A DNA stretch of 64,000 nucleotides from Hyphomicrobiales bacterium (GTDB lineage: Bacteria; Pseudomonadota; Alphaproteobacteria; Rhizobiales; Rhizobiaceae), in the NCBI GenBank assembly GCA_900472675.1, contig UCJA01000017.1, positions 43,882-107,881 on the forward strand. The letters are read 5' to 3'. Under the pieces are notes generated by a model, which was given only the letters and a program-made list of their open reading frames with translations, was not told the DNA's origin and did no database searches. Position 1 is the first letter of the stretch, and the number at the start of each line of letters is the position of its first letter. The translations under genes were made by a program, and so were the position numbers. Below are positions 34,800 through 43,078 of this stretch, one piece after another.

Positions 34800-35021
34800 G
34801 ACCTTGTCCTCCCAATGGGCAGACGATCAGTGTCATCCTTTCTTGCACACCTGCAAGCGACTAGGCGGCGGCTCGCATACCAACTCGACCGCATTTTCAG
34901 TATTCGGTCATCTCCACGTCTACAGCGCGAAGGAGTGCGTGCTGCAGATCAAACACAGCAGGTTTCAAATTAGAGGCCGCGAGGTGATGCCGGTTCGGAA
35001 GTGCAGTCGCTGAAAAACGTG

Positions 35022-35114
35022 CTAATGAAAGTGGTACCAAAGCATGCCACTCGCTTCTAAGGCGAACATCACCGTCAACATCGCGATAATACCCCATCTC
35101 GGTAAACGTTGCAT
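35022..35114 (-). CDS. 30-residue single-membrane-segment protein
   Basis: The reverse strand encodes MQRLPRWGIIAMLTVMFALE followed by ASGMLWYHFH. AGGAGATCC lies 1 base before the ATG region. A basic N-terminus is followed by about 17 hydrophobic residues, as in small inner-membrane proteins that modulate larger complexes. It is too short for homology-based judgement by eye. Confidence 0.4.
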   Translation of the reverse strand: MQRLPRWGIIAMLTVMFALEASGMLWYHFH

Positions 35115-35218
35115 TGGATCTCCTGCCTGTTCTGAGAACGACACCCCAACGCAGCTAGCACGTGATCACTTAATTAGTCTTTCTGACAGGCGATCAAATT
35201 TATTCTTGCGGCCGTTCG

Positions 35219-35509
35219 TTAGTCGTTCAGGACTTGAACAATCCGTTTGGAAACCAGGCAGGAATCGAGGAGAACTGTAGGATCGTCACGGTTGTTCAGG
35301 GCGCTCATCATGGCCTTCGGCCCCAAGTCCTGCATCTCGCACTCATAGATCACCATCGCTCCAAGTTCTGCTCGCGTGAAGTCGCCACTCGCGTGGAGTT
35401 CGCTTCGTTGCTCGACCGCGGCGGCATGCACTTCGTCAAGGCTTGGTGCAAAATGTAGAAGCTCGTCGTTCCCAGCCATGATCTGGTAGGCGTATGCAAT
35501 AAACCCCAT
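35219..35509 (-). CDS. Small hypothetical protein
   Basis: This 96-residue acidic, helical protein has the core MAGNDELLHFAPSLDEVHAA. The ATG at 35509 is 8 bases after AAGGAT; two TTG codons precede it in frame. No motif is recognised. It is upstream of, and divergent from, the HWE-type kinase gene. Confidence 0.5.
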   Translation of the reverse strand: MGFIAYAYQIMAGNDELLHFAPSLDEVHAAAVEQRSELHASGDFTRAELGAMVIYECEMQDLGPKAMMSALNNRDDPTVLLDSCLVSKRIVQVLND

Positions 35510-35585
35510 CAACAACTATCCTTTTGAACCACCATACGCCACAGGCTGGCTGCTCGCCATGCGGGTTTCTACGGAGGAAGATATC

Positions 35586-35642
35586 ATGGAACTACGAGCA
35601 GATACTCTAGGTGCCGCGTCCACTTCCCTGAATAGCCATTGA
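35586..35642 (+). CDS. 18-codon ORF with a strong ribosome binding site
   Basis: GGAGGAAGATATC-ATG opens MELRADTLGAASTSLNSH, then a stop, about 75 bases before the sensor kinase gene. It could be a leader peptide or the stump of a longer gene. The strong Shine-Dalgarno sequence is the only support. Confidence 0.25.
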   Translation: MELRADTLGAASTSLNSH

Positions 35643-35718
35643 GCCTGAAGAGCCCTACAGCCACTTGGTCAACCCACATCGAGATGCTAGTAAAGCTAGA
35701 CGGTCGGGGAACAACAAC

Positions 35719-37356
35719 ATGAAGCTGAAGCTGGTCGCAGTGGCGGTGGCGGCACTCGTGCCGGTCGTTGCGCTACTCGCGTATAACGAGGTCGCGACGC
35801 GCTATCAGCGCAACTTGGAAGTGCGCGCCGGAGCCGCGCAGGCGGCGCGGCAGGCCTCCTCCGAGGTCGAACGGATCGTCGAAGGTCTGCACAGCTTGCT
35901 TATTGCCGTAAGTGCGATGCCGTCGGTGCGCGATCTCGATGCCGCCGGCTGTTCGGAAGCGCTGACTTCGGTTGCGTCGAAGGTCACCAACATCCGAACA
36001 GTCTTCGTTGTAAATACACAGGGCCGGCCGGTCTGCGGCAGCGTGCCGGTGCCCGAATTGGACTTTGCCGACCGCGACTACTTCAAGAGGGCAGTGGAGA
36101 CGAAGGACTTTGTCGTCGGCACCTACACGAAGAGCCGGGTGTCGGATGCCGCCGTTCTACCCGTCGCCCTGCCTGTCATGGAGGGAGACGCCGTCAAGGC
36201 CGTCGTCGTGACTGGGGTCCGCCTTGACTGGCTGCAGACGCGAATCACCGAACGAGGCGTCGCACCTGGCAATGCGGTGACGATCGCCGATGGGAATGGC
36301 ATCATCATTGCGCGCACCCCGCTCGCGGAGAGATTTGTCGGCACCATCATACCCGCGACGTTCCAGCCTCTCGTTCATTCGAACGCCCCCGGCGTTCTGG
36401 AGGTAAAAAGCCAGGATGGAACGGAACGTGTCCTCGGCTTTCGGCCCATCTCGCTTCCCGGAAGCCCGTTATACGTCAGCGCCGGCTTTTCCCGTGATGA
36501 GGCCTTCGCCCCGATCAACCGGGCGACCCTCATCAACACGCTCGCGATCATCACTGGCGCTTTGCTGTCATTCCTCGCTGCAATCTACATCGGCAACAGG
36601 TTCCTAGTTGCTCCCGTGCACCAGATCGCAGACGTGATGGAGCGGTGGCGACGGGGCGAAACTACGGCACGCACCGGCATGGCCGCCAAGGACGAACTGG
36701 GGGAGGTTGGCTCCACGCTCGATGGGCTGCTCGACGAACTCGACTGTCGACGCCGTCGCAACGAGGAGGCCGAGGAGGAAAGGGGACTACTTGCGCGGGA
36801 ACTGGCGCACCGCGTCAAGAACGGCTTCGCGCTAGTGCAAGCGATTGCGAGGCAAACCTTCTACCGATCCGATCCGGAGCGGTTTCAGTCCTTCGCCGAA
36901 AGGCTGACGGCTCTGGCCAGTACATACGATCTTCTCCTCGCCAAGGATGCCGCTTCCTCGTCGATCCATGACATCGTCAGTCGAGCCGTGGACGCGCATG
37001 CAGGGGTCGGATCTTCGCGGTTCTCAGTTACCGGACCTGATGTCGTCCTTTCTCCGGACCTCGCACTGCCGCTGTCGCTGGTGATCCATGAGCTTGCAAC
37101 GAACGCAACGAAGTACGGTAGCCTATCGCAGGAGGCGGGACACGTCTCCATCGCATGGGAACACGGAGCTGGCATGGTCCGCATCATCTGGCAGGAAACC
37201 GGAGGCCCGCACGTAACGCCGCCCTCGAAGAGGGGTTTCGGCTCCGTCCTCATTGAGCGCGCGTTTCCTGTCACGGCAGCCGCGACGCGCGTCGCGGACT
37301 ATCGTCCCGACGGCCTCGTCTTCGAACTTGCCTTTTCGACCGAGCGTGTCGCTTAG
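35719..37356 (+). CDS. Membrane sensor histidine kinase of the HWE/HisKA_2 type
   Basis: This 545-residue protein has TM1 at about 5-22, a periplasmic Cache-type sensor (about 35-275; motif VVTGVRLDWLQTRITERGV), TM2 (about 278-300), HAMP (about 300-350) and a kinase core with the phospho-His box ELAHRVKNGFALVQAIARQT. The ATPase N-box is VIHELATNATKYGSLS. HWE-type kinases in alphaproteobacteria often act in the general stress response or light signalling. GGGGA lies before the ATG. A second copy of its first third is found at 50855, fused to another domain. Confidence 0.87.
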   Translation: MKLKLVAVAVAALVPVVALLAYNEVATRYQRNLEVRAGAAQAARQASSEVERIVEGLHSLLIAVSAMPSVRDLDAAGCSEALTSVASKVTNIRTVFVVNTQGRPVCGSVPVPELDFADRDYFKRAVETKDFVVGTYTKSRVSDAAVLPVALPVMEGDAVKAVVVTGVRLDWLQTRITERGVAPGNAVTIADGNGIIIARTPLAERFVGTIIPATFQPLVHSNAPGVLEVKSQDGTERVLGFRPISLPGSPLYVSAGFSRDEAFAPINRATLINTLAIITGALLSFLAAIYIGNRFLVAPVHQIADVMERWRRGETTARTGMAAKDELGEVGSTLDGLLDELDCRRRRNEEAEEERGLLARELAHRVKNGFALVQAIARQTFYRSDPERFQSFAERLTALASTYDLLLAKDAASSSIHDIVSRAVDAHAGVGSSRFSVTGPDVVLSPDLALPLSLVIHELATNATKYGSLSQEAGHVSIAWEHGAGMVRIIWQETGGPHVTPPSKRGFGSVLIERAFPVTAAATRVADYRPDGLVFELAFSTERVA

Positions 37357-37808
37357 GCCCACTGCGGAGCAGGCGGACCGAGCGCGCCATGCATAAGTAT
37401 GTCGCCAGCGGCGCACTGTTCGGCAATGCTGCATCTACGCGACTGGGCGGTGGAAGCCCGCGTTGTGCGGCCATCCGGGGCCAGACAATGCCGCCCGTGC
37501 CTATCCAGAAGCAGACGCCGCGACCGCTTCCGGACGACCGTTATTTTCAAGCCTACGACTTAGGGTTCGAACTTCAGCATAGGGACTTCAAAGTCGACAC
37601 TGGGTCACCGAGTGGTCGACGGCAGCTTGTTGGTTTTCAGAACCCAATATTCCGGACACGGCCCCATTGCAAAAATGATTTCCGCTTTGCTCCCTCGGTG
37701 GTTGAAGGAAAAGAAGTGACCTCCTGCGAGCGTCCGGTCTGGTTCTCAGCTCCTCGAATTGCCAACAGCAGACATTACGGTCACATGCCGCTTCTGGCGT
37801 GCTGAATT
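37357..37808. other. No recognisable gene (about 450 bases)
   Basis: Open frames on both strands overlap, are rich in Arg, Ser and Pro and lack good starts. There is no clear remnant of a known family. This region may carry the 3' ends and terminators of the flanking genes. Confidence 0.5.
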
Positions 37809-38909
37809 TTACTTGCCCCAACGCTGGACTGTTTGTCCTCCAAACATCACCTGTGTTGGCAAGGAAAAGATGAAGTAGGGATTGAACGAGGGTGGCGCGC
37901 TGATTTGATCCAGCCGAACTAACTGATCGGATGTCAGCTTCACGTCCAGCGACGCCATATTCTGTGAGAGCTGCTCGGCTCGGCTAGCACCAAGGAGAAT
38001 TGTATCGATTCCCGGACGCTGTATCGTCCATGCCAGCGCTACCGCCGCCATCGGCTGTTCAAGTTCCTCGGCAACCTGCCGCACAACATCGACCACGTCG
38101 AAGTTATGCTCGGTAAACAACATGCCACCGAATGGGTTGTCGCCGTTCAGTCTGCCGTCGCTCTCGCTTCCGTCGACAGCCGAAGCTTTGTCCGGAAGGC
38201 CGCCGCTCGCGCCGGCTTGAGCGAGCATATCGCGGCCGTATCTGCCAGTCAGCAATCCCGCTGCCAACGGACTCCAGGGAACGAGCCCCATCCCAAACTC
38301 CGCTGCTGCCGGAAGGATGTCCAGCTCGATGCCTCGATAGATGAGGGAATAGGCATATTGAAGCCCAATTGGCTTCGGAAGCCCGTAAGCCGCCGCCAGA
38401 GTTGCTACCTTTGCGACGTACCAGGATGGCGTATTTGAAAATCCATAGTGCAGGATTTTCCCGCTCCGGACAGCGTCAGCCAAGGTTTGAAGCACTTCTT
38501 CGGCGGGCGTGGTCCGATCCCAGACGTGCATCCAGTACATGTCGATATAGTCGGTCTTTAGCCGCTTCAGGGAGCCCTCAATCCCCAGCCGGATATTCTT
38601 GGCTCCGTTCCCACCATGCAGAGGTGTTCCCTGGCTGCGAGCAAAGCCGGACTTAGTAGCGATTATGAGCCTGTCGCGTAGGCCAGCCTCGGCGACAAAT
38701 GAACCCAGCATCTCCTCGCTGCGTCCTCCTGAGTAGACGTCAGCAGTATCGATAAAATTCCCACCGGCCGCCACGTAGGTGTCGAAGAGTTCGCGCGATG
38801 CTTTCGTGCCTGCACCCCAACGTTCGGCACCAAAAGTCATTGTTCCAAGAGCAAGCGGGCTGACGATGAGGCCGGATCGGCCCAGTGTGCGGTAGCTTGT
38901 AAGGTTCAC
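37809..38909 (-). CDS. Aldo/keto reductase
   Basis: This 366-residue NADPH-dependent oxidoreductase has the TIM-barrel pattern. LGRSGLIVSPLALGTMTFG is near the N-terminus, NFIDTADVYSGGRSEEMLG holds the Asp-Tyr of the catalytic tetrad, LIIATKSGFA contains the Lys and YWMHVWDRTTP the His. AWTIQRPGIDTILLGASRAEQL is the cofactor site near the C-terminus. The GTG at 38909 (AAAGGA upstream) gives the family's usual start. It is divergent from a LysR gene 107 bases away, which probably regulates it. Confidence 0.88.
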   Translation of the reverse strand: MNLTSYRTLGRSGLIVSPLALGTMTFGAERWGAGTKASRELFDTYVAAGGNFIDTADVYSGGRSEEMLGSFVAEAGLRDRLIIATKSGFARSQGTPLHGGNGAKNIRLGIEGSLKRLKTDYIDMYWMHVWDRTTPAEEVLQTLADAVRSGKILHYGFSNTPSWYVAKVATLAAAYGLPKPIGLQYAYSLIYRGIELDILPAAAEFGMGLVPWSPLAAGLLTGRYGRDMLAQAGASGGLPDKASAVDGSESDGRLNGDNPFGGMLFTEHNFDVVDVVRQVAEELEQPMAAVALAWTIQRPGIDTILLGASRAEQLSQNMASLDVKLTSDQLVRLDQISAPPSFNPYFIFSLPTQVMFGGQTVQRWGK

Positions 38910-39016
38910 TTTGAATTCCTTTGTTGTGGCTTGGCAGTTCTGCTGAGACCCTAGCTGTCGGCGAGCAGATCGATTAGCCATTGCAAGCCGCATGCACCTG
39001 TGAGCAGTTTGCAGCA

Positions 39017-39901
39017 ATGGAACGCGGTGAGCTCAACGATCTTTTGGCTTTTGCGGCCGTCGCGCGTGAGCGGAGCTTCACACGGGCAGCGGCGTCGCTG
39101 GGAATGTCGCCTTCTGCGCTGAGCCATGCCGTGCGTGCGCTGGAGGAACAACTCGGCGTTAGGCTGCTGGCAAGGACAACACGCAGCGTAGCTCCCACTC
39201 AGGCAGGTGACAGGTTGCTGCAGTCCATCCGGCCGGCTTTTGCGTCAATCGAGGATGGGCTTGCGGAATGGCGTGGCAGTCCTTCGGGCGCAGTCCGGAT
39301 AACAACGTTCTCTTACCCCGCGAAAACGGTGCTTCTGGCCAAATTACCCGCATTTCTTCTGGCTCATCCCGACATTCAGGTTGAGGTGAATATCGATGAT
39401 CGGCTGACAGATATCGTTGCCGAAGGTTTCGATGCCGGAATAAGATTCGGGGATACAGTCGCCAAAGACATGATCGCTGTGCGGGTCGGTCCGGACCTTC
39501 GAACCATCGTGGTCGCGACGCCCTCCTACTTCGAACGCCATCCAAAGCCGATGAAGCCCGCTGATCTGGAAGCACACAACTGCATCGGATACCGGCTTGC
39601 GAGCTCAGGTGGTCTGCTTCCATGGGAATTTGAACGCGACGGTCGAGAGATTAAGGTCAGGACCTCCGGTTCGTTCGTCGGTAACGACGGTGACCTTGCT
39701 GCCGCAGCGGTCAGAGCCGGGGCTGGGCTCGGCTACCTGCTGGAGCATGATGTTACAGAGGACATTGCTTCCGGCAGATTGGTACAGGTTCTCGACGAAT
39801 GGTGTCCGATGTTTCAGGGGTGCTATCTCTACCACCCCAGCCGAAGGCAAACCCCGCCGGCCCTGCTTGCCCTGATCGGCGCATTGAAAACGAAGAGCTG
39901 A
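39017..39901 (+). CDS. LysR-family transcriptional regulator
   Basis: This 294-residue protein starts MERGELNDLLAFAAVARERS, with the HTH at FTRAAASLGMSPSALSHAVRALEEQLGVRL. An effector domain with LSAEGFDAGIRFGD-like lobes follows and ends GCYLYHPSRRQTPPALLALI. It belongs to the large AaeR/CrgA-like group that regulates neighbouring oxidoreductase genes. It is divergent from the aldo/keto reductase. Confidence 0.9.
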   Translation: MERGELNDLLAFAAVARERSFTRAAASLGMSPSALSHAVRALEEQLGVRLLARTTRSVAPTQAGDRLLQSIRPAFASIEDGLAEWRGSPSGAVRITTFSYPAKTVLLAKLPAFLLAHPDIQVEVNIDDRLTDIVAEGFDAGIRFGDTVAKDMIAVRVGPDLRTIVVATPSYFERHPKPMKPADLEAHNCIGYRLASSGGLLPWEFERDGREIKVRTSGSFVGNDGDLAAAAVRAGAGLGYLLEHDVTEDIASGRLVQVLDEWCPMFQGCYLYHPSRRQTPPALLALIGALKTKS

Positions 39902-39999
39902 AAGGTTTGCGAGGTGGAGACCACCCACCCCCCGCCGATAGCAGCGGCAAGGTAGGCGCTTTGGAGCATGCTCTACAGTCAGTCACCAGACGACTGAGC

Positions 40000-40021
40000 G
40001 GCCCGCGTCGGGCCATTTTTT
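40000..40021 (+). terminator. Rho-independent terminator after the LysR gene
   Basis: GGCCCG-CGT-CGGGCC is a perfect 6-base stem followed by A and six T (40016-40021), about 100 bases after the LysR stop. Confidence 0.8.
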
Positions 40022-40181
40022 GGCTATAAGGGTTATCCGCATTGCGCCTTCTAGTCGATCATAAGACTATCGTCTTGTCTACTTCAGAGCATGCGCCGAT
40101 TCCCCACCCTGCTTGCTGGAGGTGTTTAATCGTTCCAGGACAGTTTATCGCTTTCGGCACAGCACCGCCTGTTAACATAAG

Positions 40182-40397
40182 TCAGGCCAAGGCGATCATT
40201 GCTATCGATACCTTCATACCGGGGACGCGGACTGGCATCTTAGCGCCTTGCCTAGCCGGAGGATCGGTCGGAAACCAACGCTCCCACTCTTCGTTTGCGG
40301 GCGCGAAATCTTCTTCATTGGCTATGATCAGTGTTGCGCTCACCGCATGGGCCAAACTGGTTCCCGCTCCTTCCAAAATTGCGGAGATATTGGTCAC
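40182..40397 (-). pseudogene. RidA-family protein, C-terminal fragment
   Basis: The reverse strand encodes TNISAILEGAGTSLAHAVSA, then EEWERWFPTDPPARQGAKMP and GMKVSIAMIALA, the second half of a RidA (YjgF/enamine deaminase) domain including the conserved P-ARQ region. The first half is absent upstream (40398-40618 shows only disrupted frames). The rest of 40022-40618 contains no other gene. Confidence 0.65.
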
Positions 40398-40618
40398 ATC
40401 AAGGCGCCGGAAAGGTTCGACATTGGTAAACGGAAATAATTTCCGCTTACAACGCGCGCCGGGGGTTCAATCTCATCAAGGCTGCCATATTCCATGCGGG
40501 AGAGAAGGGATACTCTGCCGCCGATGCCAAGCGGTCGGTCACTCGCCTCGTTCCAGGAAAAGAGTCTTGAATTACCTCTTTCAACGGTTCCACACCAGGG
40601 CGGCCGGAGGACTTTGAT

Positions 40619-41332
40619 TTGGCAATTATTGCAACCGCAGCTTGGTCAGTCCCTAAAGCGGTGGCTCATCGGTTCAGCCAAGAGGGTAGTGCCTTAACCC
40701 GCTATGCATCAGTCTTCGACGGCGTGGAGGTCAACTCCACCTTCTATCGCCGGCACAAACGATCGACCTTCGAGCGCTGGGCAAGTTCCGTACCTGACAC
40801 GTTTCGGTTCGCTGTGAAGTTTCCAAAGGAAATTACCCATGACCGAGCTATGGGAGACATCGGTAAACCACTCGAGCTGTTTTTTGAGGACATTGCGCCG
40901 CTCGGCGCGAAGCTTGGCCCGCTGCTGTGTCAGTTGCCGCCATCTCTCGAATTCAATTCTGATACGTTCGACGCTGCATTCAAGACGATCCGGGGTGCTG
41001 GACCAGGACCGGTCGTCCTCGAGGTGCGGCACAAAAGCTGGAGCTCTGAGGAGGCGCTCGCGCTGTTGAAGGAGCACAACATCGCCAGGGTTCTTGCCGA
41101 CCCTGCGCCGGTGTGGCCGGTAGAGGATTTTGGCGAGCTCCCGTATTATATCCGTTTGCACGGCAGTCCCAAGATCTACTATTCGAGTTATACCGACGAC
41201 GAAATCAGGGTGTTCTCCCGAACTCTGGCGGCCGATGGCTGGTGCGTTTTCGATAACACTGCGTCTGGTGCCGCAATCGAAAACGCCATGACGATGCTGA
41301 TGATGCGTCGGTCTCCCGCACGTAGCTCGTGA
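40619..41332 (+). CDS. DUF72-family TIM-barrel protein
   Basis: This 237-residue protein of the conserved DUF72 family has unknown biochemical function. FDGVEVNSTFYRRHKRSTFERWA and FRFAVKFPKEITH are typical of the family, with YYIRLHGSPKIYYSSYTDDEI later. The TTG start has GGAGG 8 bases upstream. It stands alone before the oxidase cluster, which starts 155 bases downstream in the same direction. Confidence 0.82.
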   Translation: MAIIATAAWSVPKAVAHRFSQEGSALTRYASVFDGVEVNSTFYRRHKRSTFERWASSVPDTFRFAVKFPKEITHDRAMGDIGKPLELFFEDIAPLGAKLGPLLCQLPPSLEFNSDTFDAAFKTIRGAGPGPVVLEVRHKSWSSEEALALLKEHNIARVLADPAPVWPVEDFGELPYYIRLHGSPKIYYSSYTDDEIRVFSRTLAADGWCVFDNTASGAAIENAMTMLMMRRSPARSS

Positions 41333-41486
41333 GGCTGATCCACCCATCTGCTGACATCACAACGTCTTCTCAAAAACGTGATCAACTCTGGAACTTCACT
41401 TTGGGAGGTAGGTTTGGCAGCCGTCAATCGGCAGCGTGGCCATCGAGCAGATTGCGGAGTGATCGTGTTGGAGCGCGGAGGTACGC

Positions 41487-42089
41487 GTGGTGGGGCCTGT
41501 ACAACGTAGCGTTCGCCTAATCTCGGCATATGCCGCGTGCGCCGCCGCGATCGGACTGGCGGCTGGTATCGGATGGATGCGCGAACCCCGGCAGTACCGC
41601 ACGGACCCCGCCGTTTCGCATGACCTCGAAAATTTCCGCTTGATGAAAAACGGCATCGGCGGGGCGCCGCCGGACGTCTATTTCGCACTCGGCAAACCCT
41701 ATGAGACGACGGCCTACGACCTCAGCCAGGGAAAGCGCCTGTACTCATGGTTTGGCTGTGCTGCCTGCCATGGCACGGGCGAAGGCGGCAAGGGACCATC
41801 GTTCATCGACGGCTGGTGGCTCTACGGCCCGTCGATGGTTTCGATTGTCGCCTCCATTCGCGACGGCCGTCCGCATGGCATGCCTGCCTTCCGGGATCGC
41901 ATGACGACGGATGAGATCGGGCAACTGGCAGGGTACATCAAGGCGCTGGGCGCCTATGCTGCCACCAATTCCGCCCCCAGCCGCAACGATGACAAGCACA
42001 GCCGGCCGGCCGAAAACCGGGCGCCGGCGGCAGCGCTTTTCGAGCAGGGGCCAGTTCCAATGCATCCTGATCAGGGGCCGTCGCCGTGA
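41487..42089 (+). CDS. Membrane-anchored monohaem cytochrome c
   Basis: This 200-residue protein has an N-terminal membrane anchor (about 10-30) and one haem site CAACH within YSWFGCAACHGTGEGGKGPS, with an axial Met in the GMPAFRD region. It is the first gene of a cytochrome c oxidase cluster and probably donates electrons to the oxidase or is a bound subunit. GTG start with GGAGG upstream. Its stop overlaps the next start (GTGA), indicating tight coupling. Confidence 0.85.
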   Translation: MVGPVQRSVRLISAYAACAAAIGLAAGIGWMREPRQYRTDPAVSHDLENFRLMKNGIGGAPPDVYFALGKPYETTAYDLSQGKRLYSWFGCAACHGTGEGGKGPSFIDGWWLYGPSMVSIVASIRDGRPHGMPAFRDRMTTDEIGQLAGYIKALGAYAATNSAPSRNDDKHSRPAENRAPAAALFEQGPVPMHPDQGPSP

Positions 42090-43078
42090 AGACCAGGATC
42101 GCGCTTTTCGCCCTTCTCCTTGTCCTGTCCGGATGCAACGGCATGCAATCCGCATGGGATGCGCAGGGACACTCCGCTGAAGTCCTGAAGCATCTGATGC
42201 TCGGGATCATCGGCGTTTGCACGCTGATCTGGCTGCTGGTGGTTCTCATGCTGTTTGCCGCACTCGTGAAGCGGCGAGGGCAGGCGCCCCTGCAAGGGGA
42301 GCACGCCGAGCGCAAGACCCGGCTGGTCGTCTACCTCTCTGTCGCGGTGACCACGATCATCGTCGCGGGACTGACGCTTGCAAGTTTCTTTGCCACCCGT
42401 GACCTTGTCGTCGGGCGCGACATGGACCTCACCGTCCGGATCAAGGGCCAGCAGTGGTGGTGGCAGGTGACCTACGAGGGTTCGAGTTTCGGGCCGCGTT
42501 TCCAGACCGCGAACGAATTGCACATCCCGGTCGGACGCAACGTCCGGCTGGAACTGGAAAGCATCGACGTCATCCACTCGTTCTGGGTGCCGAGCCTCGC
42601 CGGCAAGCAGGACATGATCCCGGGGCGCATGAATGTACTGACGCTGCGGGCAGAGCGCCCCGGCGTCTACCGCGGTCAATGCGCCGAGTTTTGCGGGCTG
42701 CAGCACAGCCATATGGCCCTGATGGTGGTTGCGCAGGATGATGACCAGTATCGCCGGTGGGCGCAGGCGCAGGCTTTAGATGCCGCGGTTCCCGACGATA
42801 CAGAGGTCCAAGCCGGCCGAGCGGTCTTCATGAGGAAGCCGTGCGCGGCGTGTCATACCGTGCGCGGCACCGAAGCCCAGGGAAGCTCCGGCCCGGACCT
42901 CACCCATGTCGGCGGCCGGCGTACCATCGCAGCCGGTCTGCTAGAGACGACGCGGGGTTCGCTTGCCGCCTGGACAGCTGATCCGCAGACGCTGAAGCCC
43001 GGCACCAATATGCCGATCGTGCCATTGACCAGCGAAGAACTCCAACAGGTGTCGGCCTATATGGAAACGTTGAAATGA
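42086..43078 (+). CDS. coxB: Cytochrome c oxidase subunit II fused to cytochrome c (caa3 type)
   Basis: This 330-residue lipoprotein-like subunit has signal LFALLLVLSGC (lipobox LSGC), two membrane helices (about 35-60 and 80-103), the GQQWWWQVTY segment and a CuA site built from the His in DVIHSFWVPS and CAEFCGLQHSHM. A C-terminal cytochrome c domain with CAACH follows (about 245-330). CuA plus a fused haem c defines caa3-type oxidases, which take electrons directly from cytochrome c. It overlaps coxA by 4 bases. Confidence 0.93.
   Translation: MKTRIALFALLLVLSGCNGMQSAWDAQGHSAEVLKHLMLGIIGVCTLIWLLVVLMLFAALVKRRGQAPLQGEHAERKTRLVVYLSVAVTTIIVAGLTLASFFATRDLVVGRDMDLTVRIKGQQWWWQVTYEGSSFGPRFQTANELHIPVGRNVRLELESIDVIHSFWVPSLAGKQDMIPGRMNVLTLRAERPGVYRGQCAEFCGLQHSHMALMVVAQDDDQYRRWAQAQALDAAVPDDTEVQAGRAVFMRKPCAACHTVRGTEAQGSSGPDLTHVGGRRTIAAGLLETTRGSLAAWTADPQTLKPGTNMPIVPLTSEELQQVSAYMETLK

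Noticed and set aside
37389..37805. A 138-codon forward frame
   Set aside because: No good start and low-complexity Arg/Pro/Ser composition; no family resemblance.
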